Shown in pieces: positions 7,256-16,715 of a stretch of DNA of 35,665 nucleotides. This DNA comes from an uncultured cyanobacterium (GTDB lineage Bacteria; Cyanobacteriota; Cyanobacteriia; Thermosynechococcales; Thermosynechococcaceae). The notes beneath the pieces are model-generated. The model was not told the origin of the DNA and made no database searches. It worked only from the letters and a program-made list of their open reading frames with translations. The position numbers and the translations under genes are program-made. The DNA is taken from assembly GCA_937951315.1 (NCBI GenBank), contig CALFCG010000262.1, positions 1 to 35,665 of the forward strand. Direction: 5' to 3'. Each line of letters starts with the position of its first letter. Position 1 is the stretch's first letter.

Positions 7256-10200
7256 CTAGACTGAGTTCTCACCCTCTTGAAACCTTTTAGGTGACGACGT
7301 TCCGGGCTGAGAGGTTGCTCCACTTCCGGCAACCATCAGCTCGCTAGAGCCGCCCATACTGCTGTCGGGATCTTGCGGTGGCTTTTTGTTATTGCCCAAG
7401 AAAGCCGTCTCTAAACCTTTGATCACCACATACAGAACTGGGACGATCAGAAAGCTAAGTACCGTTGAGACCAGCAAACCACCAAAGAGAGCCGTTCCAA
7501 TCACTTGACGCGAGGCAGACCCTGCACCTGTTGCAATCACTAATGGGAAAAAGCCCACCAGAGAAGAAACAGCCGTCATTAGAATCGGACGGAACCGTTC
7601 CTCAGCAGCTTTCTGTGCGGATTGAACAATGGAAAGTCCCGTTTCTCGGGCCTGATTCGCAAATTCAACAATGAGAATGGCGTTCTTACTGGAGAGGCCA
7701 ATTAGCATCACCAGCGCCACCTGTACGTACACGTCGTTATTCATGCCACGAAGGGCGATGAACCCGAGTGCTCCTAGCAATGCCAGCGGTACCGTTAGCA
7801 GAATGATGATCGGGTCGATATAGCTTTCATACTGGGCTGACAGGGTAAGGAACACCATGATGATGCCAAAGGCGAAGACTAAAGCCCCCAAACTGCCCGC
7901 TGCAATTTCTTCCTTCGCAAGCCCCGTCCAGTCACCCGCTAAACCAGGCAAGGAGGCTTCTTTAACGGCTTCGTCCATTGCTGCGATCGCCTGACTACTG
8001 GAAAAGCCCTCCGCCTGCTGCCCCTGCAGCTTAATCGAACGGTAGCCGTTGTAGTGGTAGATCACTGATGGTCCAGTCACCGGGGCAATGGTGGCAAGGC
8101 TGTCCAGGGAAATCATCTGCCCATCGCGGGAGCGGACATAGAGACTTTTTAGATCGTCAGGGGAGTTGCGGTAATCGCCGGTCGCCTGAAGAAACACCTT
8201 ATAGCTGCGGGTTCCCAGCGTGAAATCGTTAATATACTGAGATCCGACCATTGCGCCCAGCGTCTGCAGCGCCGACTGAAAATCAACGTTGAGGGCTTCA
8301 AGTTGATTCCGGTCGATATTGACTTCAAGCTGTGGTGAACCTGCTGTGAATTGAGTACTGGCTGACCCCACTGCAGGTTTTTCATTCGCTACAGCTAATA
8401 TTTCTCGGGCATTGCCCAAAAAATCATCAATGGAAAATTTACCGCCCGTTTGGTCTTGGAGCTGTAGCTCAATGCCACCTGTGGAACTAAATCCGGGAAT
8501 AGGTGGAGGGTTAAAGCCCGCCAGAATGGCCTTCTGATTCCCAAAGAATTGCCCGTTAATTTTCTGTAGCAGGCTGTCTACATCTTGACCAAGACCGGAT
8601 CGTTCGCTCCAGGGTTTGAGCTTGGCAAAGAACATGCCCCGGTTGGAACCTGCACCTTCTAGAGCTGCTCCACTGGCGGCGAAATAGCCTTCCACCTCAG
8701 GGGTGTTTTGCATCGTCTTGCCTAAAAAGTCGATGACCTCATCGGTATAGGAAAGAGAAACCCCATCAGGGCCTTGCACAATTCCGAGCAGAATGCCCTG
8801 ATCTTCGTTGGGTACAAAGCCACCGGGGACCGCCGTAAAAACCATATAGGTTGCAAAAAGACCCAGGACAAACAAACCAATCACAGCATAGCGAAGCCGA
8901 ATCAGCAGGGCCACTGCCCGTTTGTAGGCTGCTAAAGTTACGGCAAGAAAGGTATTGAAGGGATTAAATACGATTCCCAGTGGTCCCTTTTTACGGTCAT
9001 CGGTATTGCGATTTGGATCTTGAGGACGCAGCAGAATGCCCGCCATACTGGGGCTAAAGCTGAGGGCATTGAAGGTGGAAACGACGACTGAGAAAGCGAT
9101 AATTAAGGCAAATTGTTGATAGAGCTGTCCCGTCGTACCGGGGAAAAAGGCCACTGGGATAAACACGGCCATCAGCACCAGAGAGGTGGAAACGACGGCT
9201 CCTGACAGCTCTTCCATGACAACGATGGAAGCCTCTTTCGGTGGCAAGCCCTCTTCAATTTTGGTGGTGACGGCCTCCACAATCACGATCGCATCATCCA
9301 CCACTAGACCCGTGGCTAAAATCAAGCCAAAGAGGGTCAAGCTGTTCAATGAGAAGCCAAAAGCAAAGGCAAACCCCAATGCCCCAACCAGTGCAACCGG
9401 AATCGCAACAGCAGGAATCACAGTGGTGCGCCAGTCTTGCAAAAAGATAAAGATCACCAAAATGACTAAGCCAATGGCTTGTAATAGGGTGATAAAGACT
9501 TCTTGAATAGACACTTGAATGAATTCAGTGGTGTCGTAGACGAGAGAAGCCTGTAAACCAGGGGGGAAATTCTCACTTAGCTTGTCGAGGGCTGCTTTAA
9601 CATTGGTCCCCACATCCAGGGCATTACTGCCCGGAGCCTGGGAGACTGCAATCCCAAGCCCTTGCTGTCCATTGACCTGGGCGTTGATCACATAGTTCTC
9701 GCCGCCAATTTCAGCACGGCCCACATCCCGCAGGCGAACTAGCGTCCCATTTTCTAGAGTGTTGACCACCAAGTTCTCAAATTCAGACACCTCTTTAAAT
9801 CGGCCCTGAATACGGATGGGCAACTCGAATTGTTGGCCCTCGGGTACAGGTTCTTGACCGATGGAGCCAGCCGCCACCACGATACTTTGGGATTGGAGTG
9901 CCTTCACCACATCTAAAGCTGTCAGATTCCGGGCTGTTAATGCCTGGGGATCGAGCCACAAACGCATGGCGTTTTGTTTATTTCCAAAGACGGTGATGTC
10001 GCCAACGCCATCGATCCGCTTCAGGACATCCGTCACGTTTAAGTCAACGTAGTTACTGATAAAGATGTCGTCATATTCGCCGTTTTCAGCATAGATGCCA
10101 GAAATCATTAAAATGCTGCTGGATGCCGCCTTAGTTGTCACACCGGCCTGCTGGACTGGACCTGGCAACTTGGGCAGCGCTTGAGCCACTCGGTTCTGGA

Positions 10201-10531
10201 CGTTGACTTGACTGACATTTTTGTCAGTGCCGGGGGGAAAGTAAACTGAAATTTTACTGTTTCCGGCATAGCTCTCTGACGAGAGGTAGTCCATGCCCGG
10301 AACACCGTTAATTTCCCGCTCTAATACCGTGGTCACCGTGTTTTCAACGGTGATCGCATCTGCCCCGGTGTAATAACTTGTCACTTGCATCTGAACAGGC
10401 GAAATATCAGGTAAATAATTGACGGGTAGCAGCGGAATACAGACACCACCAATCAGCAGAATAATGATGGTACAAACGGTGGTCAGAACCGGACGTTTGA
10501 TGAAGGTGCCGGCGACGGAGAATAGACCCAT
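7256..10531 (-). CDS. RND multidrug efflux pump, AcrB/HAE1-type inner-membrane subunit
   Basis: A 1091-residue protein of the length and layout of hydrophobe/amphiphile RND pumps. It has an N-terminal first helix after FIKRPVLTTVCTIIILLIGG, two large periplasmic loops, TM4 with the proton-relay pair GLVVDDAIVIVEAV (about residues 408-421), and a repeat-symmetric second half ending with LIGLSSKNAILIVEFANQAR and a C-terminal helix bundle. The pump exchanges protons for export of drugs, dyes or lipids through an outer-membrane channel. It lies 41 bases downstream of its adaptor gene and clearly forms an operon with it. No TolC-type gene is present nearby, so a distant outer-membrane partner is expected. 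The last 40 residues (glycine/serine-rich) are a divergent tail. Confidence 0.95.
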   Translation of the reverse strand: MGLFSVAGTFIKRPVLTTVCTIIILLIGGVCIPLLPVNYLPDISPVQMQVTSYYTGADAITVENTVTTVLEREINGVPGMDYLSSESYAGNSKISVYFPPGTDKNVSQVNVQNRVAQALPKLPGPVQQAGVTTKAASSSILMISGIYAENGEYDDIFISNYVDLNVTDVLKRIDGVGDITVFGNKQNAMRLWLDPQALTARNLTALDVVKALQSQSIVVAAGSIGQEPVPEGQQFELPIRIQGRFKEVSEFENLVVNTLENGTLVRLRDVGRAEIGGENYVINAQVNGQQGLGIAVSQAPGSNALDVGTNVKAALDKLSENFPPGLQASLVYDTTEFIQVSIQEVFITLLQAIGLVILVIFIFLQDWRTTVIPAVAIPVALVGALGFAFAFGFSLNSLTLFGLILATGLVVDDAIVIVEAVTTKIEEGLPPKEASIVVMEELSGAVVSTSLVLMAVFIPVAFFPGTTGQLYQQFALIIAFSVVVSTFNALSFSPSMAGILLRPQDPNRNTDDRKKGPLGIVFNPFNTFLAVTLAAYKRAVALLIRLRYAVIGLFVLGLFATYMVFTAVPGGFVPNEDQGILLGIVQGPDGVSLSYTDEVIDFLGKTMQNTPEVEGYFAASGAALEGAGSNRGMFFAKLKPWSERSGLGQDVDSLLQKINGQFFGNQKAILAGFNPPPIPGFSSTGGIELQLQDQTGGKFSIDDFLGNAREILAVANEKPAVGSASTQFTAGSPQLEVNIDRNQLEALNVDFQSALQTLGAMVGSQYINDFTLGTRSYKVFLQATGDYRNSPDDLKSLYVRSRDGQMISLDSLATIAPVTGPSVIYHYNGYRSIKLQGQQAEGFSSSQAIAAMDEAVKEASLPGLAGDWTGLAKEEIAAGSLGALVFAFGIIMVFLTLSAQYESYIDPIIILLTVPLALLGALGFIALRGMNNDVYVQVALVMLIGLSSKNAILIVEFANQARETGLSIVQSAQKAAEERFRPILMTAVSSLVGFFPLVIATGAGSASRQVIGTALFGGLLVSTVLSFLIVPVLYVVIKGLETAFLGNNKKPPQDPDSSMGGSSELMVAGSGATSQPGTSSPKRFQEGENSV

Positions 10532-10572
10532 AGGACAGTTGGTTCAGTCTTGAAACTGGTAATTGTCTGGCT

Positions 10573-11895
10573 TTAGGATTCAGGTGAGACGGGTGCCCCA
10601 TCACGGAGCTTAAGAATGTTGGAGATGGCGATTCTGTCCCCTGATCTCACTCCAGAGGTGACCTGATAGCGATCGCCCTGAAGCTCACCCAGCTCTACTG
10701 GCTTCAGTTTCACGATCTGCTGACCGTCTTGTTCTTCGGCCACATAGATAAAGTTCTTGTTCCCAGATCGCGTAATTGCCGTTGAGGGTACCAGGATACC
10801 GGCATAGGTCTGCCAGATGATACGGGCCTGCACGTTTTGCCCATGTCTCAACTTACCGCCAACATTCGGGAATCGGGCCTTAGCTAAAATAGTTTGGCCC
10901 TCAGCACTGACCGTTGGTGAAACAAACGTTAAATTGCCGTCCGTCAGCTTCTCATTACTAGTGGGATCGACCAAGTTCACCCTCAAGCCTCGGGTGAGTT
11001 CACCCGAACGATAGGCAGGGACTTGGATGTTCAGAAATAGAGCGTTAATTTGGGCCACGGTCGCAACAGTGTCCTGCCCTGTGCTGACAAATCCCCCAAG
11101 CTTGACGGGCAGGTTGTCCACAATACCTGGAATGGGCGTCGTGATCACCCGATCCCGCACACCGACCAAAGCCGCATTTGCCTTCGATCTAGCCTGGAGG
11201 ATACCACTATCTTTCTGCTTGATTGCCAGCTCCGCTGCAGCGACTTCTTCTTCTGCTGTAATGATGTCATTCGCCGCGGTAATGATGTCATTCTCTGCAG
11301 TAACAACATCACTTTTTGCCACGATCTCATCCTGCAGGAGTTCATCTAAGCGTAATTGTTCTAATGCGCCTTCCTTTACCAGCTTCTGGATTCGAGGCAC
11401 ATAATCTGCAGTCACGGTTTGCTTGGATTTGGCAGTGTCCCGCTTCGCTTTGGCACTCTCTAGCTTGGCCTTGGCACTATCTCGCTTGGCTTTCGCAATA
11501 TCCAGTTGCTTCACAGCGGTTTCGCGATCGCCCTTCGCTACATCCACTCCCACGATGGCCCCTTGAGATTCTGGTAGCGTCTGATCCGGCTGCAGAACCA
11601 TAATCGCTTGCCCTGCTTTAACGGTCTGACCGGGCTGCACCAAGATTCTGCCAATCCGTCCTGCAGCTTTTGGGCGAATCTCAGCAATCTGAACGGCTTC
11701 TAGAGTGCCAACAAAATCAGAACTTTCTCGAACAGCACCCTCTTTGAGTGTTTCTATCTGAACCGGGATAAAGGGTGGGCCTTGGGCAGCCGCATCTGCA
11801 TTAGGCGTGGGACGACAAGCTGTACTGAAGAACGGCATCGATAGAACCGTCCCCAGCAAAAAAGGAGATAAATGTCTCTGAAAAGTCAGTTTCAT
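10573..11895 (-). CDS. RND efflux adaptor (membrane fusion protein), lipoprotein
   Basis: A 440-residue periplasmic adaptor. The N-terminus is a lipoprotein signal with lipobox FSTAC (cysteine about residue 27). The lipoyl/barrel-sandwich half follows (FVGTLEAVQIAEIRPKAAGRI...VQPGQTVKAGQAIMVLQ). Next comes a long alpha-hairpin with near-perfect heptads (AKAKRDSAKAKLESAKAK and a second arm DIITAANDIITAEEEVAAAE), then the second lipoyl half and the beta-barrel and membrane-proximal domains. Adaptors of this type link the RND pump to an outer-membrane duct. It is the first gene of the operon with the RND subunit 41 bases downstream. The upstream 94-base gap to the divergent ion-channel gene must hold its promoter. 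Confidence 0.93.
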   Translation of the reverse strand: MKLTFQRHLSPFLLGTVLSMPFFSTACRPTPNADAAAQGPPFIPVQIETLKEGAVRESSDFVGTLEAVQIAEIRPKAAGRIGRILVQPGQTVKAGQAIMVLQPDQTLPESQGAIVGVDVAKGDRETAVKQLDIAKAKRDSAKAKLESAKAKRDTAKSKQTVTADYVPRIQKLVKEGALEQLRLDELLQDEIVAKSDVVTAENDIITAANDIITAEEEVAAAELAIKQKDSGILQARSKANAALVGVRDRVITTPIPGIVDNLPVKLGGFVSTGQDTVATVAQINALFLNIQVPAYRSGELTRGLRVNLVDPTSNEKLTDGNLTFVSPTVSAEGQTILAKARFPNVGGKLRHGQNVQARIIWQTYAGILVPSTAITRSGNKNFIYVAEEQDGQQIVKLKPVELGELQGDRYQVTSGVRSGDRIAISNILKLRDGAPVSPES

Positions 11896-11989
11896 CTTAG
11901 TAACACTTTCATCCTTAAATGCCTCAGTGGTGTCGTCAGAGGATGTGAAGAGTATATCTTGCTAGTAAACGATAGCGGGTTACTACTTA

Positions 11990-12682
11990 ATGCAAGAGGG
12001 AGAAAAAACGCCTCATATGAAAATGAGACATCCACATCCAGCTCAGAAGTACCGCCAGTTACTGCTTGTTCTAATCGTAACTTTTCTGATCTCCCCATTC
12101 CTGAAAGCAAGTATCGGCAGTATTATCTCTGCGTTTATGCTCTTGTACACCATTATTCTGACTATCAGAAGCTTTACATTACCTAGACTGTTTTTATACG
12201 TCTATACTGCGATCGCATTAACCGCCTTTTGTCTTCAAGTCAGCACGAGTATGGGTTGGGCCAGTCCATCTAGCACTGCAGTTGCCCTTTTCCCTCAGGC
12301 GATCTTTGCCCTTTATCTGGGGGGAGCAGCATACTGGATTGGGAAAGATATCTTTACCGCTAACGAAGTAACGACAGATACGGTTCGGGGTGGCATCAGT
12401 ATCTATCTGCTGATTGGCTTTGTGTGGGCTTTGGTGTATGGCATCGTTGAGACACTAGATCACACAGCCTTTTCTGAGTCACTGCTGACAGACGGGGCAT
12501 TCTTGAAGGCTTTACACTTCAGTTTCACAACCCTCACAACCCTTGGTTATGGGGATATTGTTCCGAAAAGCGACATTGCCTTAGTGCTCACAAATCTGGA
12601 AGCGATTACAGGTCAGATGTACTCTACGGTGTTTATTGCCATTTTGGTGGGGGGCTACCTAGCAAAGTCTAGAGATAGTTAG
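11990..12682 (+). CDS. Potassium-type ion channel (2-TM pore domain)
   Basis: A 230-residue membrane protein with several hydrophobic segments in its first half and a C-terminal pore module: helix, pore loop FTTLTTLGYGDIVPKS with the K+ selectivity filter LGYGD, and a final helix (TVFIAILVGGYLA). This is the Ion_trans_2 arrangement. There is no RCK/TrkA nucleotide-binding domain after the pore, so gating must differ from the classical bacterial Kch type. The start is uncertain: ATG 11990 has no clear ribosome site, while ATGs at 12017 and 12023 follow a GAGGGAG that is rather far away. It is divergent from the RND operon and convergent with the DUF1400 gene, 13 bases between stops. Confidence 0.85.
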   Translation: MQEGEKTPHMKMRHPHPAQKYRQLLLVLIVTFLISPFLKASIGSIISAFMLLYTIILTIRSFTLPRLFLYVYTAIALTAFCLQVSTSMGWASPSSTAVALFPQAIFALYLGGAAYWIGKDIFTANEVTTDTVRGGISIYLLIGFVWALVYGIVETLDHTAFSESLLTDGAFLKALHFSFTTLTTLGYGDIVPKSDIALVLTNLEAITGQMYSTVFIAILVGGYLAKSRDS

Positions 12683-12695
12683 TAGTCGCAATAAC

Positions 12696-14159
12696 CTACT
12701 GTTGTTGAGTTCCTTCAGTATCAGGATCTACGCAGTCACAGACATCTTTTGCGATCGCACTCTGCGCCGCCACTAAAATATCTTCAACGTTCCCTGAGAT
12801 AGATTTCACCGCCCCTTTCGTCTCCAGCCTGCGGGTGAATCTCAACAACCTTGCGGCATCGATATCAAGTTCAGGAGCCGGATAGGTTTGCAAAAGCTCT
12901 AGGGGCGTGACTTTGCCGTCTACTGCAGACAGGACCATCATGGAACGCAGCGCTTGAACGTTCGCCTTACGAGAGGGCGTTCTAATGATGTCTCCAAGGC
13001 GGAACAGAACGTATTCACCCAAAAGATTGTTGAAATCTCTATCGATTTCGCTCAGCTTCACGTCAAATTCCGTTGTCAGAATCTTACGAAATCCCTCAGG
13101 CGTGGTTTTTGCCACTTTGAAAAAGAAGTTCCAGCTCTGAGGATACTTGCCTGTCTGAGCAAAGGTTGTTAAATCCTCAATGGAGAAAGACCGACCAAAG
13201 GGGCCTAACGAGATGACCACTTTTTGGGAGACCCGAGGAGCGACATAATTTGAGCGTCGAGGCGTTTTTACCTCCTGAGAAAGAGTGACCACTCGTGAAT
13301 AAAGCTGGCTAGATGGTCTTGAATTTTGGGCTTGAAGCCTGTTTGTACTGTCTTCGTATCCTCTAAAACTAGCTTTTGGAGAACAATCCGATTGATGGAT
13401 GCGTTGCTCCGGCTCGACAGATAAGGGCGCTACATCTTGAGTCCTCTTCGTTGAAGCGGCAAGCAGAGTCTGTGGAGTTGAAGACAGAGAAACCTCAGAA
13501 CTAGGGGATTTCAGCTCTTCTGCCTTGGTCTTAGAGAGTGGAAAGGACACACCTTGAGCAACGTCCGTTTTGAGCTGGCAATCGCAGACTAAATCTGGCA
13601 GCAATTCTCCGAAATAGTTCAGCAGCGGTGAAATCCGCTGAACAAACAAGTCTACGTCTTCATAAACACCGTTGAGTTGGTTGACGTTGAGTTTGACCGT
13701 CGATTTAGGATAGCGCTTGACCAACTCTAGAAAAGACATGTTGGAATCTAGATAGGCAGAGCGGAGGGCTAGTCCCAGAGGGCGGAGGTTCTCCCGTCCT
13801 AACGGATCCCCTACCAGTTTATTCAGCTCATACAGCAGGTACTGAATATCTCTGTCGCCAAGAGGAATGCCGGTGTCAGGGATGGAGGCAGCCAACAGTA
13901 CTGACATTGACTCGCTTTTGATCGGTGTTTGATCTAAGAAGGCTTGCAGGGCTGGAGTCGTTTGTCCACTACTGGATAGGGTTTCTAAGTCAGCCACAGG
14001 GATTGTTCCCTGAAGCCCCCCATATTGAAGAATAACGGTCTCTGCAGCTCTTGCACTTGTGCTCCAGCATAAAAGACTGGCAAGACTGACTAAGACACCT
14101 TGGCCAGCCCGCTTCAATGAAAACGGACAGGGGCTAGAGAAAGAGCGAAGATAGGACAT
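12696..14159 (-). CDS. Secreted tandem DUF1400 protein without a hydrolase domain
   Basis: A 487-residue exported protein. The signal peptide ends near STSARAAE (about residue 38). Two copies of the cyanobacterial DUF1400 fold can be recognised: AETVILQYGGLQGTIPVADLETLSSS... (about 38-190) and VVISLGPFGRSFSIEDLTTFAQ... (about 310-450). They share the pattern of a short beta start, then a helix with DLETL/DLTTF, then a region ending in a PELELLQTYP-like segment. In known cyanobacterial proteins DUF1400 precedes an alpha/beta-hydrolase domain; here there is no GxSxG motif, so this looks like a stand-alone duplicated accessory module. The serine-rich middle (about 195-300) is low complexity. It lies 28 bases downstream of the C45-type hydrolase gene, so the two probably form an operon. 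Confidence 0.72.
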   Translation of the reverse strand: MSYLRSFSSPCPFSLKRAGQGVLVSLASLLCWSTSARAAETVILQYGGLQGTIPVADLETLSSSGQTTPALQAFLDQTPIKSESMSVLLAASIPDTGIPLGDRDIQYLLYELNKLVGDPLGRENLRPLGLALRSAYLDSNMSFLELVKRYPKSTVKLNVNQLNGVYEDVDLFVQRISPLLNYFGELLPDLVCDCQLKTDVAQGVSFPLSKTKAEELKSPSSEVSLSSTPQTLLAASTKRTQDVAPLSVEPEQRIHQSDCSPKASFRGYEDSTNRLQAQNSRPSSQLYSRVVTLSQEVKTPRRSNYVAPRVSQKVVISLGPFGRSFSIEDLTTFAQTGKYPQSWNFFFKVAKTTPEGFRKILTTEFDVKLSEIDRDFNNLLGEYVLFRLGDIIRTPSRKANVQALRSMMVLSAVDGKVTPLELLQTYPAPELDIDAARLLRFTRRLETKGAVKSISGNVEDILVAAQSAIAKDVCDCVDPDTEGTQQQ

Positions 14160-14187
14160 CGGTTGACTCTCGGGGACAGATAAGCAG

Positions 14188-15576
14188 TTACTTGATAGCT
14201 GGAGTAGGGCATAACTGAGCGTTCGGGAGTCCTAATAGATCCCCCAGAGAAAAGCAGGTGAACTCATTCTGTGGGATGGGCACATCACCATTAGCGACCC
14301 AAAATAGTAATCGCTTCGAGTCAAAAACAGCCTGCCTCATGGAGCCATTGCCGCCGATGCTGGCATTATCATCAAACAGACTGAGAGGACTCACTTCACC
14401 CGTTTCAGGATGGGTTCGATCCCGTAATATATCCACCATTGTTTGGGGTGAAATGTTGCTATAGCGTGATCGTGAACCGTCAGGTTCCAACACCTGTTGA
14501 AAATTTCTAAAGCGATTGAAGCTGGATTCGCCCTCTACTAGGTCTCGCCCTTCCATTTCAGACGAGACAAAATGGTTGGTCATGTACAGAACGCCATCAG
14601 GACTCAGCTCCCGCACACCCATTTCTTTGCCCAGCAATTCAAACACGCTTGCCCGCTCTGATTTGCCATCGGCGACCATCACCAGAAAGGATCTCATGCG
14701 ATCGCTAGACTTCAATATGTTGTGGGCTTGATCAAAGGTCTTTGCGTGTTTGGCAATTTGGCCCATGAGCTGCACAACACTTCTGCCCCTGAGGGAAACA
14801 TCCTCAAATTTTTTTGGGTGAGACGTATTGTTCGAGACCACAATCCCCTCAGCATTGAACCCGGCATTGGGCCAGACGACCCCCGGTATCGAAATGAAAA
14901 CATGGGGAATGCCGTCGTTGGGCTGTCGAACCAAGATAGTGGGATTGTCAGTCCAGTACTTAATCGGTGATTTATTGTTGTCGAGCGTCCAGCCATTGTA
15001 GAAGCCCCCATCTGCAGTTGCCTTACCAGAGGCGACGAAATGAGAACATCCATCGTGAAACAACACACTCGGTAATAGCGTTGTGAAGTACTCCTGATAG
15101 ACATCCCCTAACGCCAATACCATACAGGCATCCATCGTCATACCGATGTCTTTGGTGGCGTCCGTCAGACCTTCGCACTCTTGTACAACATCAGGGAATG
15201 AGCGTCGTATGGCTAAACGCTTGAGGCCAAATCCCCGCCCTGCGAACCTGAGCGCGTCTAGAACTTCTGATCCTAACGTCGCAATCTCTTTTTTGAGGAG
15301 CTGGCCATGCTGAAACCCCATCTGATAAGGACTACCCTGCAGCCAGACCACCTTGATTTTGCCGAAGTCTTTTCGTTGGGAGGGGACAGGCTGCCATGTT
15401 CCTTGCCGAGGCTGCCATGTTTGGGACAGTGATGGCTGCTTTGGTGCGGGCTGTGCAGCCAGAGATATTGTTGGTTCCAGAATCATCATCGCGGGAAGCA
15501 GCGATAGAGGTACCAGTCTTACAAAAGGACTATTCTGTATCACTGAACTTATTCCCATGTGGTTGCGTTGAAACAA
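14188..15576 (-). CDS. C45-type Ntn-hydrolase (acyltransferase/peptidase-like), exported
   Basis: A 462-residue protein with an N-terminal hydrophobic signal (about 20-40, LVPLSLLPAMMILEPTISLAA). The core carries signatures of the C45/acyl-CoA:6-APA acyltransferase-like family: VVWLQGSPYQMGFQHGQLL near the start, and the candidate N-terminal nucleophile cysteine in DGCSHFVASGKATADGGFYNG (about residue 177), followed by NAGFNAEGIVVSNN. Members are Ntn hydrolases that cleave themselves before the cysteine and act on amide bonds; in animals and bacteria some relatives act on N-acyl or phospholipid substrates. The substrate here is unknown. Export suggests a periplasmic or extracellular target. 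The gene leads the operon with the DUF1400 protein. Confidence 0.78.
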   Translation of the reverse strand: MFQRNHMGISSVIQNSPFVRLVPLSLLPAMMILEPTISLAAQPAPKQPSLSQTWQPRQGTWQPVPSQRKDFGKIKVVWLQGSPYQMGFQHGQLLKKEIATLGSEVLDALRFAGRGFGLKRLAIRRSFPDVVQECEGLTDATKDIGMTMDACMVLALGDVYQEYFTTLLPSVLFHDGCSHFVASGKATADGGFYNGWTLDNNKSPIKYWTDNPTILVRQPNDGIPHVFISIPGVVWPNAGFNAEGIVVSNNTSHPKKFEDVSLRGRSVVQLMGQIAKHAKTFDQAHNILKSSDRMRSFLVMVADGKSERASVFELLGKEMGVRELSPDGVLYMTNHFVSSEMEGRDLVEGESSFNRFRNFQQVLEPDGSRSRYSNISPQTMVDILRDRTHPETGEVSPLSLFDDNASIGGNGSMRQAVFDSKRLLFWVANGDVPIPQNEFTCFSLGDLLGLPNAQLCPTPAIK

Positions 15577-15830
15577 CGTCCTAAAATGCCATGTGTATAT
15601 TACCTCTACCAGCAGACTCTTAGGTGGATTCTCAGCCTATTCATACAGCACAACTAAGCATCTCAGAATAATTTCAGAGGATGACCACATTTATCATAGT
15701 TCTGCGATTGAAAGAAGCGCAGAAAGTTACCTTTCTCTACTATGTAACAGGAATGTCATGATCTTTGCATTTACCTTTTAGCTACCGTATACCGTATGTT
15801 GACTCAGCGTTTTGTAAGGCACAATTGCAA
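15577..15830. other. Noncoding spacer before the first small secreted-protein cassette
   Basis: This 254-base AT-rich gap separates the divergent C45 operon and the glycine-zipper gene. Open frames here are short and have no ribosome sites. I see no strong hairpin and no tRNA-like structure. Promoters for both sides should lie in it. Confidence 0.4.
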
Positions 15831-16184
15831 ATGCAAAAAAAATTGAGGATTAGCCTCGCCTTGAGCACACTTATGATCACTGGATTTTCCCCCTTCGCGG
15901 TCGATTTAGCTCTTGCAAAAAAAACTAAACTTGAGGGGCGCTGTACTCGTAAAGCCCGTGAATACGCTCGAGTACGCTCGAAAGGCAATATTGGGGACGT
16001 TATTGGTGGATCAATTAAAGGCCGAATTATTGGCGGAATACTTGGTGGCAAAAAAGGCGCTCGGAAAGGAGCTAGGCAAGGTGCAATCCTTGGAGCCATC
16101 GGACAGGGAGAAAATGCCCGTAGAAAAAGAGAGCGCCTTTTCGATGAGAAATATGATGAATGTATGCTCGAAGGGCGGTTTTGA
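15831..16184 (+). CDS. Secreted basic glycine-zipper protein, cassette 1
   Basis: A 117-residue protein counted from ATG 15831; a longer frame from 15765 exists, but the signal peptide starts at the inner ATG: MQKKLRISLALSTLMITGF, cleavage near DLALAKK. The mature part is strongly basic and has a glycine-zipper core (IGDVIGGSIKGRIIGGILGG, then GARKGARQGAILGAIGQG). Cysteines flank it on both sides (GRCTRKAREYA and KYDECMLEGRF), as in bacterial glycine-zipper proteins ending in a YxxCM motif. Such zippers insert into or oligomerise in membranes. It sits 71 bases upstream of an HdeA-like gene. Function is unknown; a second copy of this arrangement occurs at 26038. Confidence 0.7.
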   Translation: MQKKLRISLALSTLMITGFSPFAVDLALAKKTKLEGRCTRKAREYARVRSKGNIGDVIGGSIKGRIIGGILGGKKGARKGARQGAILGAIGQGENARRKRERLFDEKYDECMLEGRF

Positions 16185-16255
16185 TTACTATTATCTCAAT
16201 GATGAGATTCGCTATTTTTTCGATTGTCAAAGTAGGACTCAAAAAAGGAACGGGC

Positions 16256-16585
16256 ATGAAAGTATTAGGTTTATTGCTGGCATTAGGGGCATTTTCTATC
16301 GGCAGTTTTGCTACACCTGCTTGGGCGCAATCACAAGAATCTGATGATGAAGTCATTGTAGACTTGACCTCTTTGACTTGTGCAGATCTGCTGCGAGCAA
16401 GTGGAGAGGAACGTGAAGATCTCATTATTTTGATGCATGGCTTTATCTTAGGGAAAACAGGGAATGCGACTGTTGATACTTTAGGCCTGGGAAAAGCAAC
16501 CGATCAAGTCGTTGACTCCTGTATTAGCAATACATCCCAATCTCTTATGGGAGCGTTTGAAGCAGCCAGTGAGGCAGACTCCTGA
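16256..16585 (+). CDS. HdeA/HdeB-like small periplasmic protein, paralog 1
   Basis: A 109-residue exported protein. ATG 16256 follows AAAAAAGGAA with good spacing, and the signal peptide (MKVLGLLLALGAFSIGSFATPAWAQ) ends with AWAQ. The mature chain is acidic and fits the HdeA family: VDLTSLTCADLLRASGEERE, then IILMHGFILGK, then DQVVDSCISN. The two cysteines match the conserved HdeA disulfide (CEDFL...ACT in E. coli HdeA). HdeA/HdeB are acid-activated periplasmic chaperones; this chain shares the fold signature, not proven activity. It is followed by a clean intrinsic terminator at 16637 and is the second gene of the cassette. Confidence 0.82.
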   Translation: MKVLGLLLALGAFSIGSFATPAWAQSQESDDEVIVDLTSLTCADLLRASGEEREDLIILMHGFILGKTGNATVDTLGLGKATDQVVDSCISNTSQSLMGAFEAASEADS

Positions 16586-16636
16586 AGCTGAAACCCTGAG
16601 AACGCCTTGAGTCAATATTCTCCAATCAGTTAAGTA

Positions 16637-16670
16637 AGCAGGGCTTTGTTGCTTTTGTAGCCCTGCTTTT
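16637..16670 (+). terminator. Intrinsic terminator after HdeA-like paralog 1
   Basis: AGCAGGGCT (16637-16645) pairs perfectly with AGCCCTGCT (16659-16667), with a 13-base loop, followed directly by TTT and more Ts within the pyrimidine-rich 3' side. This is a classical rho-independent terminator ending the cassette 52 bases after its stop codon. Confidence 0.8.
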
Positions 16671-16715
16671 CAATATCTTCACTACTCATAGCTTGCATGT
16701 CCCTTCAATATCACC

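Noticed and set aside
9186-9506. Plus-strand ORF of 106 codons inside the RND pump gene
   Set aside because: It is antisense to a strongly conserved coding region and has low-complexity composition with no ribosome site.
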